Shown: in pieces, positions 23,145-29,149 of the stretch
Layout of the letters: each line of letters starts with the position of its first letter
How positions within the stretch are numbered: the first letter of the stretch is position 1
DNA from: Actinomycetes bacterium
Lineage (GTDB): Bacteria; Actinomycetota; Actinomycetes; Actinomycetales; Cellulomonadaceae
Assembly: GCA_023401045.1 (NCBI GenBank)
Contig: JAEXEM010000456.1
Location: forward strand, 1 to 29,976
Direction of reading: 5' to 3'
DNA length: 29,976 bases
Position numbers and translations under genes: made by a program
The notes under the pieces: generated by a model
What the model saw: only the letters and a program-made list of their open reading frames with translations
What the model was told of the DNA's origin: nothing
The model's database searches: none

Positions 23145-23151
23145 GGCGGGG

Positions 23152-23157
23152 AACGTA
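23152..23157 (-). promoter_or_regulatory. -10 hexamer (TACGTT) of the T7SS-like operon
   Basis: TACGTT, spacer CCCCGCC (7 nt), GTG 23144. Decides the short start and predicts a leaderless operon mRNA. Confidence 0.5.
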
Positions 23158-23184
23158 TCTGCGCAATTCGGGTGCCCGTGCGCG

Positions 23185-23193
23185 TCATCCACA
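23185..23193 (+). promoter_or_regulatory. TCCACA-core 9-mer upstream of the T7SS-like operon
   Basis: TCATCCACA fits YYRTCCACA. Read with the operon (minus strand) it is CTGTGGA starting 37 nt upstream of the -10, the opposite orientation to the cassette sites but the same as the site before the DUF805 gene at 24040. Confidence 0.35.
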
Positions 23194-23280
23194 GGTGGTG
23201 ACCGGCAGTGCTCGACGTGCATGTCGCGGAGTGTGTCGCACCGCACAGCGCACACCCGCCGTCACCACAGTCGCCCTGAC

Positions 23281-23286
23281 TAAGGT
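23281..23286 (+). promoter_or_regulatory. -10 hexamer (TAAGGT) of RNA-leader transcript 2
   Basis: TAAGGT, 6 nt, then GATC at 23293, the conserved first bases of the leader. Same arrangement as leader 1. Confidence 0.55.
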
Positions 23287-23292
23287 GCCGGC

Positions 23293-23420
23293 GATCCCGA
23301 GGTCCGGTCGCGATCCCTCCGGTTGGCCGGCCGGCGCCGTGCCCCCACACGGTGCCCCCGGAGGTGGTGATCTGCTCGCACCGACCGGTGCGAGGTGCCC
23401 GACCTGACGGAGCCGTGACC
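23293..23420 (+). ncRNA. Structured 5' leader, copy 2 (candidate riboswitch)
   Basis: Same architecture as 17099-17226: S1 23304-23309 with 23325-23330; loop CCTCCGG (23316-23322) pairing with CCGGAGG (23358-23364); P2 23333-23341 with 23348-23356 (one G-U); P3 23375-23382 with 23387-23394, GACC loop; 3' end CGACCTGACGGAGC (23400-23413). Against copy 1, P3 shows three double compensatory changes (C-G to U-A, U-A to C-G, G-C to A-U) and S1 one (U-A to C-G) plus a C-G to U-G. S1 loop length (15 nt) and total leader length (128 nt) are equal in both. The divergent T7SS-like promoter lies upstream. Confidence 0.75.
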
Positions 23421-23981
23421 GTGCCCGTGTCCCCCGACGAGCCCACCCCTGCCCCCGACCGTCGACGCCGCTTCCCGTGGCGACGGCGACGTGGCGCCGC
23501 GCGCCAGCCGCAGCACGCGCCCGAGTCCGTCCCGCTGGGCGGCGACGCCACGGGTGCGCCCGTCGAGGAGTCCGGGCCCGCCGAGGCGCGGGAGCCTGCC
23601 GAGACGGCCGTGCCCGCGTACGCGCCGGAGGCGGTCAGTGCCGACGCCGTGATGGCGATGGAGCTGGAGGCCTTCACCGCCGAGCTGCGGCGCCCGTTGG
23701 GCAAGGCCCACATCGTCCGCACGGTCGACCGGCAGGCGGACGAGCGTGGCGGCTACGCCGTCACGCTGTACCGGCTGGAGCCCCCGACGTGGGTGTGGGC
23801 GCAGCACGTCACGCACGTCCTCGTCGTGGGGACGTGGGCGTCGACGGGACTGTCGACCACCATCCACATGGCGACGGAGGACGGGCGCATGGCGCTCACG
23901 TGCGAGATGCCCGGGTCGTTCCAGGGGGCCGTCGACCACGTCGAGGCGCTGCGCCGTCTGGGGTACCTCGTCACCCTCTAG
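23421..23981 (+). CDS. Unknown cytoplasmic protein controlled by RNA leader 2
   Basis: 186 aa from GTG 23421, 8 nt after GGAG (23409-23412). In-frame GTGs at 23415 and 23427 are alternatives. Basic N-terminal patch (RRRRFPWRRRR) and a Pro/Ala/Glu linker (about 10-70) precede a folded domain (AMELEAFTAELRRPLGK onward). Its end, LYRLEPPTWVW, HVLVVGTW, TTIHMATEDGRMALTCEMPGS, DHVEALRRLGYLV, aligns with the C-terminus of the 17227-17898 product. No TM or signal. It is divergent from the T7SS-like operon, which suggests a link to secretion, but the function is unknown. Confidence 0.8.
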   Translation: MPVSPDEPTPAPDRRRRFPWRRRRGAARQPQHAPESVPLGGDATGAPVEESGPAEAREPAETAVPAYAPEAVSADAVMAMELEAFTAELRRPLGKAHIVRTVDRQADERGGYAVTLYRLEPPTWVWAQHVTHVLVVGTWASTGLSTTIHMATEDGRMALTCEMPGSFQGAVDHVEALRRLGYLVTL

Positions 23982-23991
23982 GTCGGGTTGC

Positions 23992-24000
23992 TGTGGACGG
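23992..24000 (-). promoter_or_regulatory. TCCACA-core 9-mer upstream of DUF805 copy 2
   Basis: Top strand TGTGGACGG, i.e. CCGTCCACA on the minus strand. CTGTGGA starts 36 nt before the -10 at 24027. Confidence 0.35.
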
Positions 24001-24026
24001 ACCGCACGAAACCCCCCAGACGTCCC

Positions 24027-24032
24027 TAGTCT
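24027..24032 (+). promoter_or_regulatory. -10 hexamer (TAGTCT) for a leaderless DUF805 start
   Basis: TAGTCT, spacer CCGCGGT (7 nt), ATG 24040. Confidence 0.55.
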
Positions 24033-24039
24033 CCGCGGT

Positions 24040-24564
24040 ATGACCTACGCACCTCCGCCGCCCTTCTCGACGACCGCGCCCACCGAGGGCCACGACGCGC
24101 CGCTGCCCGGCGCGACGTTCGGTCAGGCCGTGTCCCGCTTCTACGGCCGCTACGCGACGTTCAGCGGTCGTGCCAGCCGCAGCGAGTACTGGTGGGTGGC
24201 GCTGTTCATGGCGCTCGTCTTCATCGCCTTCGCCATCGTCACCGGGGTCGCGAGCGCCGCGACGGCGGACAGCAGCGGCCGGGCGAGCGAGCCCAACCCG
24301 GCGGCCATCGTCGTGGCCCTGCTGTTCGCGGTCTTCCTCTTCGGGAGCTTCGTGCCGAGCATCGCGCTCAACGCGCGCCGGCTCCACGACGCCAACTTCT
24401 CGGGGTGGGTGCAGCTCGTGTCCCTCGTCCCGTCGATCGGCGGGATCATCATGATGGTGTTCGCGGCGCTCCCGAGCTCGCCGGCCGGTGCACGGTTCGA
24501 CGCTGCTGCACGGTTCGACGCGGGTGCACGGTTCGACGGAGGCGCGCAGGCGCCGGGTTACTGA
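24040..24564 (+). CDS. DUF805 family membrane protein, copy 2
   Basis: 174 aa from ATG 24040, placed by its -10 box; the open frame extends upstream without support. Pro-rich N-terminus, then RYATFSGRASRSEYWWV, hydrophobic segments (LFMALVFIAFAIVTGVASAA; AAIVVALLFAVFLFGSFV), IALNARRLHDANFSGWVQLV, and a last segment (GGIIMMVFAAL). All DUF805 landmarks are present. Unlike copy 1 it ends in three GARFDA-like hexapeptides encoded by an 18-nt tandem repeat. Small inner-membrane protein; family role unknown. Confidence 0.9.
   Translation: MTYAPPPPFSTTAPTEGHDAPLPGATFGQAVSRFYGRYATFSGRASRSEYWWVALFMALVFIAFAIVTGVASAATADSSGRASEPNPAAIVVALLFAVFLFGSFVPSIALNARRLHDANFSGWVQLVSLVPSIGGIIMMVFAALPSSPAGARFDAAARFDAGARFDGGAQAPGY
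24489..24542 (+). repeat. 18-nt tandem repeat, three units, in the DUF805 C-terminus
   Basis: The core TGCACGGTTCGACG recurs at 24489, 24507 and 24525 (18-nt period), encoding ARFDA/ARFDA/ARFDG. In frame, so repeat number can change without frameshift. Confidence 0.85.
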
Positions 24565-24581
24565 CGTGCCGGCCGCTGCCT

Positions 24582-24601
24582 GCGGCGTCCACTGACGCCG
24601 C
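24582..24601 (+). terminator. Hairpin terminator after DUF805 copy 2
   Basis: GCGGCGTC (24582-24589) pairs with GACGCCGC (24594-24601) around a CACT loop, 17 nt after the stop. No U-tract follows. Confidence 0.5.
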
Positions 24602-24685
24602 GCGGGGTGAGCCGCGCTCGGTTGTGTCCGCTCCGCTCGCGGGGCACGTGGTGCTCGCTCCCGATCGTCCCGACGGCCCAAGGGC

Positions 24686-24691
24686 TACCAT
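24686..24691 (+). promoter_or_regulatory. -10 hexamer (TACCAT) for the leaderless antitoxin
   Basis: TACCAT, spacer GTAGCAC (7 nt), ATG 24699. Confidence 0.5.
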
Positions 24692-24698
24692 GTAGCAC

Positions 24699-24968
24699 AT
24701 GGCGACGGTGGGGATCCGCGAGCTCAAGCAGAACGCGTCAGCCGTCGTCGCGCGGGTGGAGGCAGGGGAGACCGTGACGGTGACCGACCGGGGGCGGCCC
24801 GCCGCGCAGCTCACACCCCTTCCGTCGTCACCTCTCAGCCGGTTGCTCGCCGCCGGTGCCGCCCGCGCGGCGCGCACGCGCCTCGACGACCTCCCGGAGC
24901 CGCTGCCGGCGCCGTCGGGTGCGCAGACGCTGTCCGACGCGCTCGCCGAGCTCCGCGACGAGCGCTGA
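24699..24968 (+). CDS. Phd/YefM-type antitoxin (VapB-like)
   Basis: 89 aa. N-terminal Phd fold: VGIRELKQNASAVVARVEAGETVTVTDRGRPAAQLTPL, the classic DNA-binding dimer region. The C-terminal half (LDDLPEPLPAP..TLSDALAELRDE) is the flexible toxin-wrapping tail. It binds its own promoter and neutralises the PIN toxin encoded 1 nt downstream. Leaderless start predicted from the -10 spacing. Confidence 0.95.
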   Translation: MATVGIRELKQNASAVVARVEAGETVTVTDRGRPAAQLTPLPSSPLSRLLAAGAARAARTRLDDLPEPLPAPSGAQTLSDALAELRDER

Positions 24969-24969
24969 C

Positions 24970-25371
24970 GTGGCGTACTACCTCGACACATCGGCGCTCG
25001 TGAAGCTCGTCGTGGTCGAGCCGGAGACGCCCATGCTGCGCGCCTGGTGGCGGGAGCAGGGTGGAACGCCGGTGTCCAGCGACCTCGTGCGCACCGAGCT
25101 CATGCGAGCGGTCCGGCGCGCCGTGCCCGAGGCGGCCTTACAGGCGCACGCGGTTCTCGACGCACTGGTCCTGCTGCAGGTCTCGTCACGGGTGCTCGAC
25201 GTCGCCGGCCGACTCGAACCCGCCACGTTGCGGTCTCTCGACGCGATCCACCTGGCGACCGCCCTCGAGCTCGGCGACGAGCTCGAGGGTGTGGTGACGT
25301 ACGACGACCGGCTCGCCGAGGCGGCGGTCGCCTACGGGGTGCCCGTCGTCATGCCCTCGTCCGCGGCCTGA
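24970..25371 (+). CDS. VapC-type PIN-domain toxin
   Basis: 133 aa from GTG 24970, 1 nt after the antitoxin stop. Typical VapC: YYLDTSALVKL with D6, RTELMRA with E43, LDAIHLATALEL with D91, TYDDRL with D112. All four acidic Mg-binding positions are present. It is predicted to cleave tRNA or rRNA when freed from the Phd-type antitoxin. Convergent with the nucleotidyltransferase gene. Confidence 0.95.
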   Translation: MAYYLDTSALVKLVVVEPETPMLRAWWREQGGTPVSSDLVRTELMRAVRRAVPEAALQAHAVLDALVLLQVSSRVLDVAGRLEPATLRSLDAIHLATALELGDELEGVVTYDDRLAEAAVAYGVPVVMPSSAA

Positions 25372-25420
25372 CGGCGCACGACGGTCGACGCGCAGTGCGG
25401 GAGGACCTTGGCGGGCGTGC

Positions 25421-25879
25421 TCACAGAGGCGCCGCGTCCCGCCGAGCGTGCTCGCCCACTGCCCCGGCGACGCGGCCGGAGATGACGTCGACCTTCGTCC
25501 CCAGGAGCTCCTCGAGCTCGTCGGTGAGGTCGAGGACGTCGACCAGGTCCGTGCCGTCGTCGAACGTGACCATGAGGTCGAGGTCCGAACCGGGGGTGTC
25601 GTCGCCGCGGGCGACCGAGCCGATGACGAACGCGTCACGACCGTGGTGGCGTGCGACGACCTCGCGCACCGCTGACCGGTGACGCTCGAGCACGGTGGAC
25701 GGCCGGGCCTGGAGTGCTGCGTCGAGCTCCGCCCGCCCGTCCGGTCCGATCCCGCGGCGCGCGGTCTCCGCGGCGGGGATGAGTGGCTGGGCGACGCCGG
25801 GCCGGGCCGCGACCTCACGCTGCCTGAGCTCAGGGCGTGTGCGGCGAGACCGCAGGTCGGCGCCGGAGGGGTCGGTCAT
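25421..25879 (-). CDS. HTH-nucleotidyltransferase (MNT-like) protein
   Basis: 152 aa from ATG 25879. Residues about 15-60 look like a worn Xre-type HTH (RQREVAARPGVAQPLIPAAETARRGIG); Pro replaces usual small residues in two places. The C-terminal nucleotidyltransferase domain has G87-S88 in IGSVARGDDTPGSDLDLM, D99, D101 and D131 in KVDVIS, so the catalytic set is complete. MNT proteins are antitoxins that AMPylate HEPN toxins, but no HEPN gene adjoins it. A palindromic site overlaps its -10, suggesting autoregulation by the HTH. It could be a solitary antitoxin or a self-contained module. Confidence 0.85.
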   Translation of the reverse strand: MTDPSGADLRSRRTRPELRQREVAARPGVAQPLIPAAETARRGIGPDGRAELDAALQARPSTVLERHRSAVREVVARHHGRDAFVIGSVARGDDTPGSDLDLMVTFDDGTDLVDVLDLTDELEELLGTKVDVISGRVAGAVGEHARRDAAPL

Positions 25880-25885
25880 CGAGCG

Positions 25886-25905
25886 ACGATAGCTTTCCTG
25901 CTATC
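25886..25905 (-). promoter_or_regulatory. -10 box inside a palindromic operator (MNT-like gene)
   Basis: On the minus strand the -10 TATCGT (25891-25886) is 6 nt from ATG 25879. The top-strand palindrome GATAGC-TTTCCT-GCTATC spans 25888-25905 and overlaps it. A repressor bound there would block the promoter. Confidence 0.55.
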
Positions 25906-25937
25906 ACCGCGGAAGCGGTCCGGCCGGCGCCCGTCCC

Positions 25938-26633
25938 CTACTCGCAGCCGATGCCGTCGTCGTCGCGGTCGAGGTGCGGGCCGTAGCCGGGGTCGCCGCG
26001 GCGGACGGGAGCAGCACCTGCGGCGCGTGCGGCGTCGCAGTTCTTGAAGGACGTGGAGCCCGTGCTGCCGGCCGGGGCTGAGCCTGTCGTCGACGAGGTC
26101 GATCCCGTCGCCTTCGTCCGTGCCTGAGCGGCGGCCACGGATGCCTCGCGTGCGTCGAGGTCCGCGGCGCGGGCGTCGAGCTGGGCGTGGCGGGTGTCGA
26201 GATCTGCCTGCCGGGCGTCGAGCTCCTGCTGGCGGGTGGTGAGCGTCGCCTCGAGAGCAGCGAGGTCCGCGGCCCGGCGGTCGATCTCGGCGACCTGTGC
26301 CGTCGCCTTCTCCAGCTCCTGTTCGGTCGTGTCGAGGTCATCGCGGACGGTGACGAGCTCGCTGTCGAGGTCGGCGACCTGCGAGGTGAGCTGGTCGATG
26401 GTCGTACGGTCCGTCGTGGCCCTCTCGGAGCCCGCGGCTGCCATCGAGGTCGACCCCATCACGAGGCCGACGAGCAGCCCGGCGGCGGCCGTGGCGCCTG
26501 CGAGCCAGCGCCTGTCCTGCATGACGGATGCGATGAGGCGTCGAGGCGGTGGTGCCGGCCTGCCGCGCTCGCGGTCGCCTCGCGGTGCGGACGCGGGAAG
26601 CCCCGATGATGTGTCGAACCGCTGTGCCGACAT
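25938..26633 (-). CDS. Coiled-coil surface protein with Excalibur domain
   Basis: 231 aa from ATG 26633, preceded by AAGGGGG at good spacing (an in-frame ATG at 26651 lacks one). A basic N-terminal region is followed by a TM anchor (LAGATAAAGLLVGLVMGSTSMAAAG, about 45-70), then a coiled coil of about 100 residues (IDQLTSQVADLDSELVTVRDD and repeats of DARQADLDTRHAQLDA type), a Ser/Thr/Gly linker, and a C-terminal Excalibur motif (KNCDAARAAG ... DRDDDGIGCE) with its DxDxDGxxCE calcium-binding signature. Extracellular, membrane-anchored; role unknown. A TAATGT -10 lies upstream at 26679-26684. Confidence 0.9.
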   Translation of the reverse strand: MSAQRFDTSSGLPASAPRGDRERGRPAPPPRRLIASVMQDRRWLAGATAAAGLLVGLVMGSTSMAAAGSERATTDRTTIDQLTSQVADLDSELVTVRDDLDTTEQELEKATAQVAEIDRRAADLAALEATLTTRQQELDARQADLDTRHAQLDARAADLDAREASVAAAQARTKATGSTSSTTGSAPAGSTGSTSFKNCDAARAAGAAPVRRGDPGYGPHLDRDDDGIGCE

Positions 26634-26678
26634 GTGGCCCCCTTGCCTCATCCCGAACGCCGCGATGGCGCGTTCCGG

Positions 26679-26684
26679 ACATTA
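26679..26684 (-). promoter_or_regulatory. -10 hexamer (TAATGT) for the Excalibur gene
   Basis: On the minus strand, about 46 nt upstream of ATG 26633, giving a short leader with the AAGGGGG site. The rest of 26685-26854 shows no feature. Confidence 0.4.
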
Positions 26685-26854
26685 GCGGCGCGTTGTGGAG
26701 TCGGTCGTCACCCGTTCCTGCATCTCACCCGGGCGAAACCGGCCGAGCCGGGCGGCGTGCGAGCGCGTCCTGGTCGGTGGGGAGGTGGTCGTCAGCGGTG
26801 CCGCGCGAGAGGGCGCCCCGGTCGATGCGTGTCGGCAGGCGGTAGTCGTGCCGG

Positions 26855-27349
26855 TCAGCAGTCGGGTGGCGTGGGGGTGGCGGTGCAGAGCTCGGCGACG
26901 AGTCGGCTGGTGCGTTCTTCGATGGTGATGGGGTCGCTGGTGGTGGTTGTGGTGGCGGTGCCGTTGATTTCGCGCCAGAGGGTGGTGCCGTCGATCTGGT
27001 AGCGGCCGGTCCAGGTGGTGGCCAGGGTGATCTGGGCGGTGCCGGGGGTGCGGTAGGTGTGGGTGACGTCGAACGCGGGGTGGGGTCGACCCGGGTCTGT
27101 CGTGGTCAGGGGAGTGGTGTTGTCGCCGAAGTCGTAGGTCCAGCTGGTGGGGGTGGCTTCGACGGTGACGCCGTAGCCGAGCAGGTCGGTGCGCAGGGTG
27201 ACGGGGGTGGGGTCGGTGTAGACGATGGTGGGGATGTTGACCAGGACCCATCCGCCTGCGGGTTGGATGTTGAGGGCCGGGGCGGGGAGGGGGAGGCGGC
27301 GGAAGTCGGCTTCGGTGAGGACGGGGAGCAGGTCGACGCCGCAGCCGCC
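26855..27349. repeat. Long direct repeat, copy 2 (3' half of PKD gene C)
   Basis: Ungapped partner of 18083-18577 at offset 8772. See that entry for extent and mismatch count. Confidence 0.85.
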
Positions 27350-27733
27350 GCTGTCGACCTGCTGCCATGCTCCCCACGGTGCGTCGGCGGTCGCGCGCGA
27401 CTGCCGCCACATGGGCATCACGATGTGGTCCCCGTCCGCGCAATCGCGGAGCACACCCGCAGTGCTCGCGGGGGGAGGGCAGGTGCCGTCGGAGAATCCC
27501 TTCGTCCACGTCCCGGCGACCTCGCGGCACAGTGCTGCCCGCTCGTAGTTGTGCAGCCGGAGCGCAGGTGCAACGCCGGCGTTCTCCTGGGCCAGTTCCT
27601 CGGAGCGGGCTGCAGTGAAGCTGATGTGGTTCTCGCTGGCCCGCCCGTTGAGGTTCTCACCGGCCCAGGCTGCGGATGCGGACAGGACGAGAGCGACGAC
27701 GGCGACGATCTGGATTCTGGCGAGGCGCTTCAT
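26855..27733 (-). CDS. PKD-domain secreted protein, cassette C
   Basis: 292 aa from ATG 27733, which overlaps the lipoprotein TGA (ATGA); the longer frame is the shadow of that gene. Clear Sec signal: KRLARIQIVAVVALVLSASAAWA with cleavage after AWA. Diverged middle with cysteines (LCREVAGTW, DGTCPPP, LRDCADGD, SGGCGVDLLPVLTEADF), then the PKD-like domain (TYDFGDNTTPLTT, FDVTHTYRTPGTAQITLATTW) and terminal ELCTATPTPPDC. Its N-terminal half differs from copy B while the C-terminal half is almost identical. Probably shares its surface partner type with the DUF6318-like lipoprotein encoded before it. Confidence 0.8.
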   Translation of the reverse strand: MKRLARIQIVAVVALVLSASAAWAGENLNGRASENHISFTAARSEELAQENAGVAPALRLHNYERAALCREVAGTWTKGFSDGTCPPPASTAGVLRDCADGDHIVMPMWRQSRATADAPWGAWQQVDSGGCGVDLLPVLTEADFRRLPLPAPALNIQPAGGWVLVNIPTIVYTDPTPVTLRTDLLGYGVTVEATPTSWTYDFGDNTTPLTTTDPGRPHPAFDVTHTYRTPGTAQITLATTWTGRYQIDGTTLWREINGTATTTTTSDPITIEERTSRLVAELCTATPTPPDC

Positions 27734-28332
27734 CCTTGTGCCGATGGCTGCACGCCGATCGAGTCGACCACCCAACGGTCGGCCCAGCTGAGAGCGAAGT
27801 CGAACTCGTAGGTTCCGCCGTCGCCGGTCCTCGTTCGGTTCCCCTCGCTGTCCGTCTCGAACGTGGCCGGTTGAACGGCCCGGATCCGGACGGCGAACCA
27901 CTGGCCTTCCTTCAGCTCTGTGCCGTCGGTCGAGACGACCTCTAGCGGCGTTCCGCCTCGCTTGCCGGACCGGATGAGTTCCTCGGCGTCCGTGGCCGAC
28001 TCCAGGCAGAAGTCGCACGTCGGGGCTGACATCTCACGCCAGCCGGCGGTGTCGCCCGTTGCGTAGATGTAGGGATAGAGGTCGAGGAAGTAGAGAGCGG
28101 CTGCCGTTGCTCCTTCGACACCGGTGGCGCTCATCTCGGCCCGCGGGGTCGGAGGTGTCGTGGCTGCAGCGCCACTGGGCGCTGTCGTCGGGCGGGGGCT
28201 CGCGGCTTCTGTCTGTGACGGCGTTGGTTCTGGTGTGTCGACAGGCGGCTGGCTTCCGAGACCGCAGCCCGCGAGGACGGCGCCGAGCGCCAGGGCTACA
28301 GGTAGCGCACCGCTCCGGCCTCGTGTCCTCAT
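27730..28332 (-). CDS. DUF6318-like lipoprotein, cassette C
   Basis: 200 aa from ATG 28332. Basic start (RTRGR), hydrophobic LPVALALGAVLAGC with Cys23, and a Pro/Ser/Thr linker. The domain has VEGATAAALYFLDLYPYIYATGD, TCDFC, and a GTELKEGQWFAVRIRAV / GGTYEFDFALSWADRWVVDSIG end. It resembles copy A more than copy B in the last part. The promoter is identical to that of cassette B over 18 nt. It is located 142 nt downstream of the response-regulator gene. Confidence 0.75.
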   Translation of the reverse strand: MRTRGRSGALPVALALGAVLAGCGLGSQPPVDTPEPTPSQTEAASPRPTTAPSGAAATTPPTPRAEMSATGVEGATAAALYFLDLYPYIYATGDTAGWREMSAPTCDFCLESATDAEELIRSGKRGGTPLEVVSTDGTELKEGQWFAVRIRAVQPATFETDSEGNRTRTGDGGTYEFDFALSWADRWVVDSIGVQPSAQG

Positions 28333-28338
28333 GCCGGG

Positions 28339-28344
28339 AAGGTA
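28339..28344 (-). promoter_or_regulatory. -10 hexamer (TACCTT) of cassette C
   Basis: Within AACCGGTACCTTCCCGGC before ATG 28332 (spacer 6 nt), identical to cassette B. Confidence 0.6.
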
Positions 28345-28382
28345 CCGGTTTGGTGCCTCTGCTGTGGCTGGGAGGCCCGGTC

Positions 28383-28391
28383 TGTGGACGA
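28383..28391 (-). promoter_or_regulatory. TCCACA-core 9-mer upstream of cassette C
   Basis: Minus strand TCGTCCACA; fits YYRTCCACA. The TCCACAG core starts 44 nt upstream of the -10. Confidence 0.4.
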
Positions 28392-28417
28392 TGCGGATCT
28401 CGTGGCTCGCGTCGCAA

Positions 28418-28457
28418 GCCTCGGCAGCACTCTTGTCCGCGGCCGCAACGCCGAGGC
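28418..28457 (-). terminator. Hairpin after the response regulator
   Basis: GCCTCGGC (28418-28425) pairs with GCCGAGGC (28450-28457); the 24-nt loop holds a self-complementary GCGGCCGC. It lies 18 nt past the regulator stop. No U-tract. Confidence 0.35.
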
Positions 28458-28474
28458 GATCGCAGACGTGACTG

Positions 28475-29149
28475 TCACCCCCCCGCCCGCACCAACCCCG
28501 TCTCGTACGCGAGCACCACCGCCTGCACCCGGTCCCGTACCCCGAGCTTCGCGAGGATCCGCCCCACGTGGGTCTTCACGGTGGCCTCGGAGAGGAAGAG
28601 TCGTTCGGCGATCTCGAGGTTGGACAGGCCTTCGGCGACCTCGCGGAGGACCTCGACCTCGCGGGGGGTGAGGGCGGCGAGGCGCGGGTGGGGGGCGTCG
28701 GGGTCGGTGGTGTCGCCGGGGCCGGGGAGGTGGCCGGCGAACAGCTCGAGCATGCGGCGCGTGATGCGGGGGGAGACGACGGCCTCGCCGGACGCGACGG
28801 CGCGCACGGCGGCCGCGAGCTCGTCGGGGGCGGCGTCCTTGAGGAGGAAGCCGCTGGCTCCGGCGCGCAGCGCGGCGAACGCGTACTCGTCGAGGTCGAA
28901 CGTCGTGAGGACGAGCACCCGCACGTCGGGGTGCTGCTCGACGATCCGGCTGGTCGCCTCGATGCCGTTCATGCCGGGCATGCGCACGTCCATGAGGACG
29001 ACGTCGGGGTGCAGCGCGGCCGTCTGGTCGAGCGCGCCCTGCCCGTCCTGGGCCTCGCCGACGACCTCGAGGTCGTCGGTGCTGTCGATGAGCATGCGGA
29101 AGCCCATGCGGATGAGGGCCTGGTCGTCGACCAGCAGGACCCGTGTCAT
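28475..29149 (-). CDS. NarL/LuxR-family response regulator
   Basis: 224 aa. ATG 29149 overlaps the kinase stop (ATGA). Receiver: D8/D9, phospho-acceptor D54 in VLMDVRMP, T82, K104 in FLLKDAAP, all conserved. LuxR-type HTH at about 158-215 ([36 protein letters not shown]). Transcription factor driven by the kinase encoded upstream. Cassette C lies downstream on the same strand and is a possible target, though it has its own promoter. Confidence 0.95.
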   Translation of the reverse strand: MTRVLLVDDQALIRMGFRMLIDSTDDLEVVGEAQDGQGALDQTAALHPDVVLMDVRMPGMNGIEATSRIVEQHPDVRVLVLTTFDLDEYAFAALRAGASGFLLKDAAPDELAAAVRAVASGEAVVSPRITRRMLELFAGHLPGPGDTTDPDAPHPRLAALTPREVEVLREVAEGLSNLEIAERLFLSEATVKTHVGRILAKLGVRDRVQAVVLAYETGLVRAGG

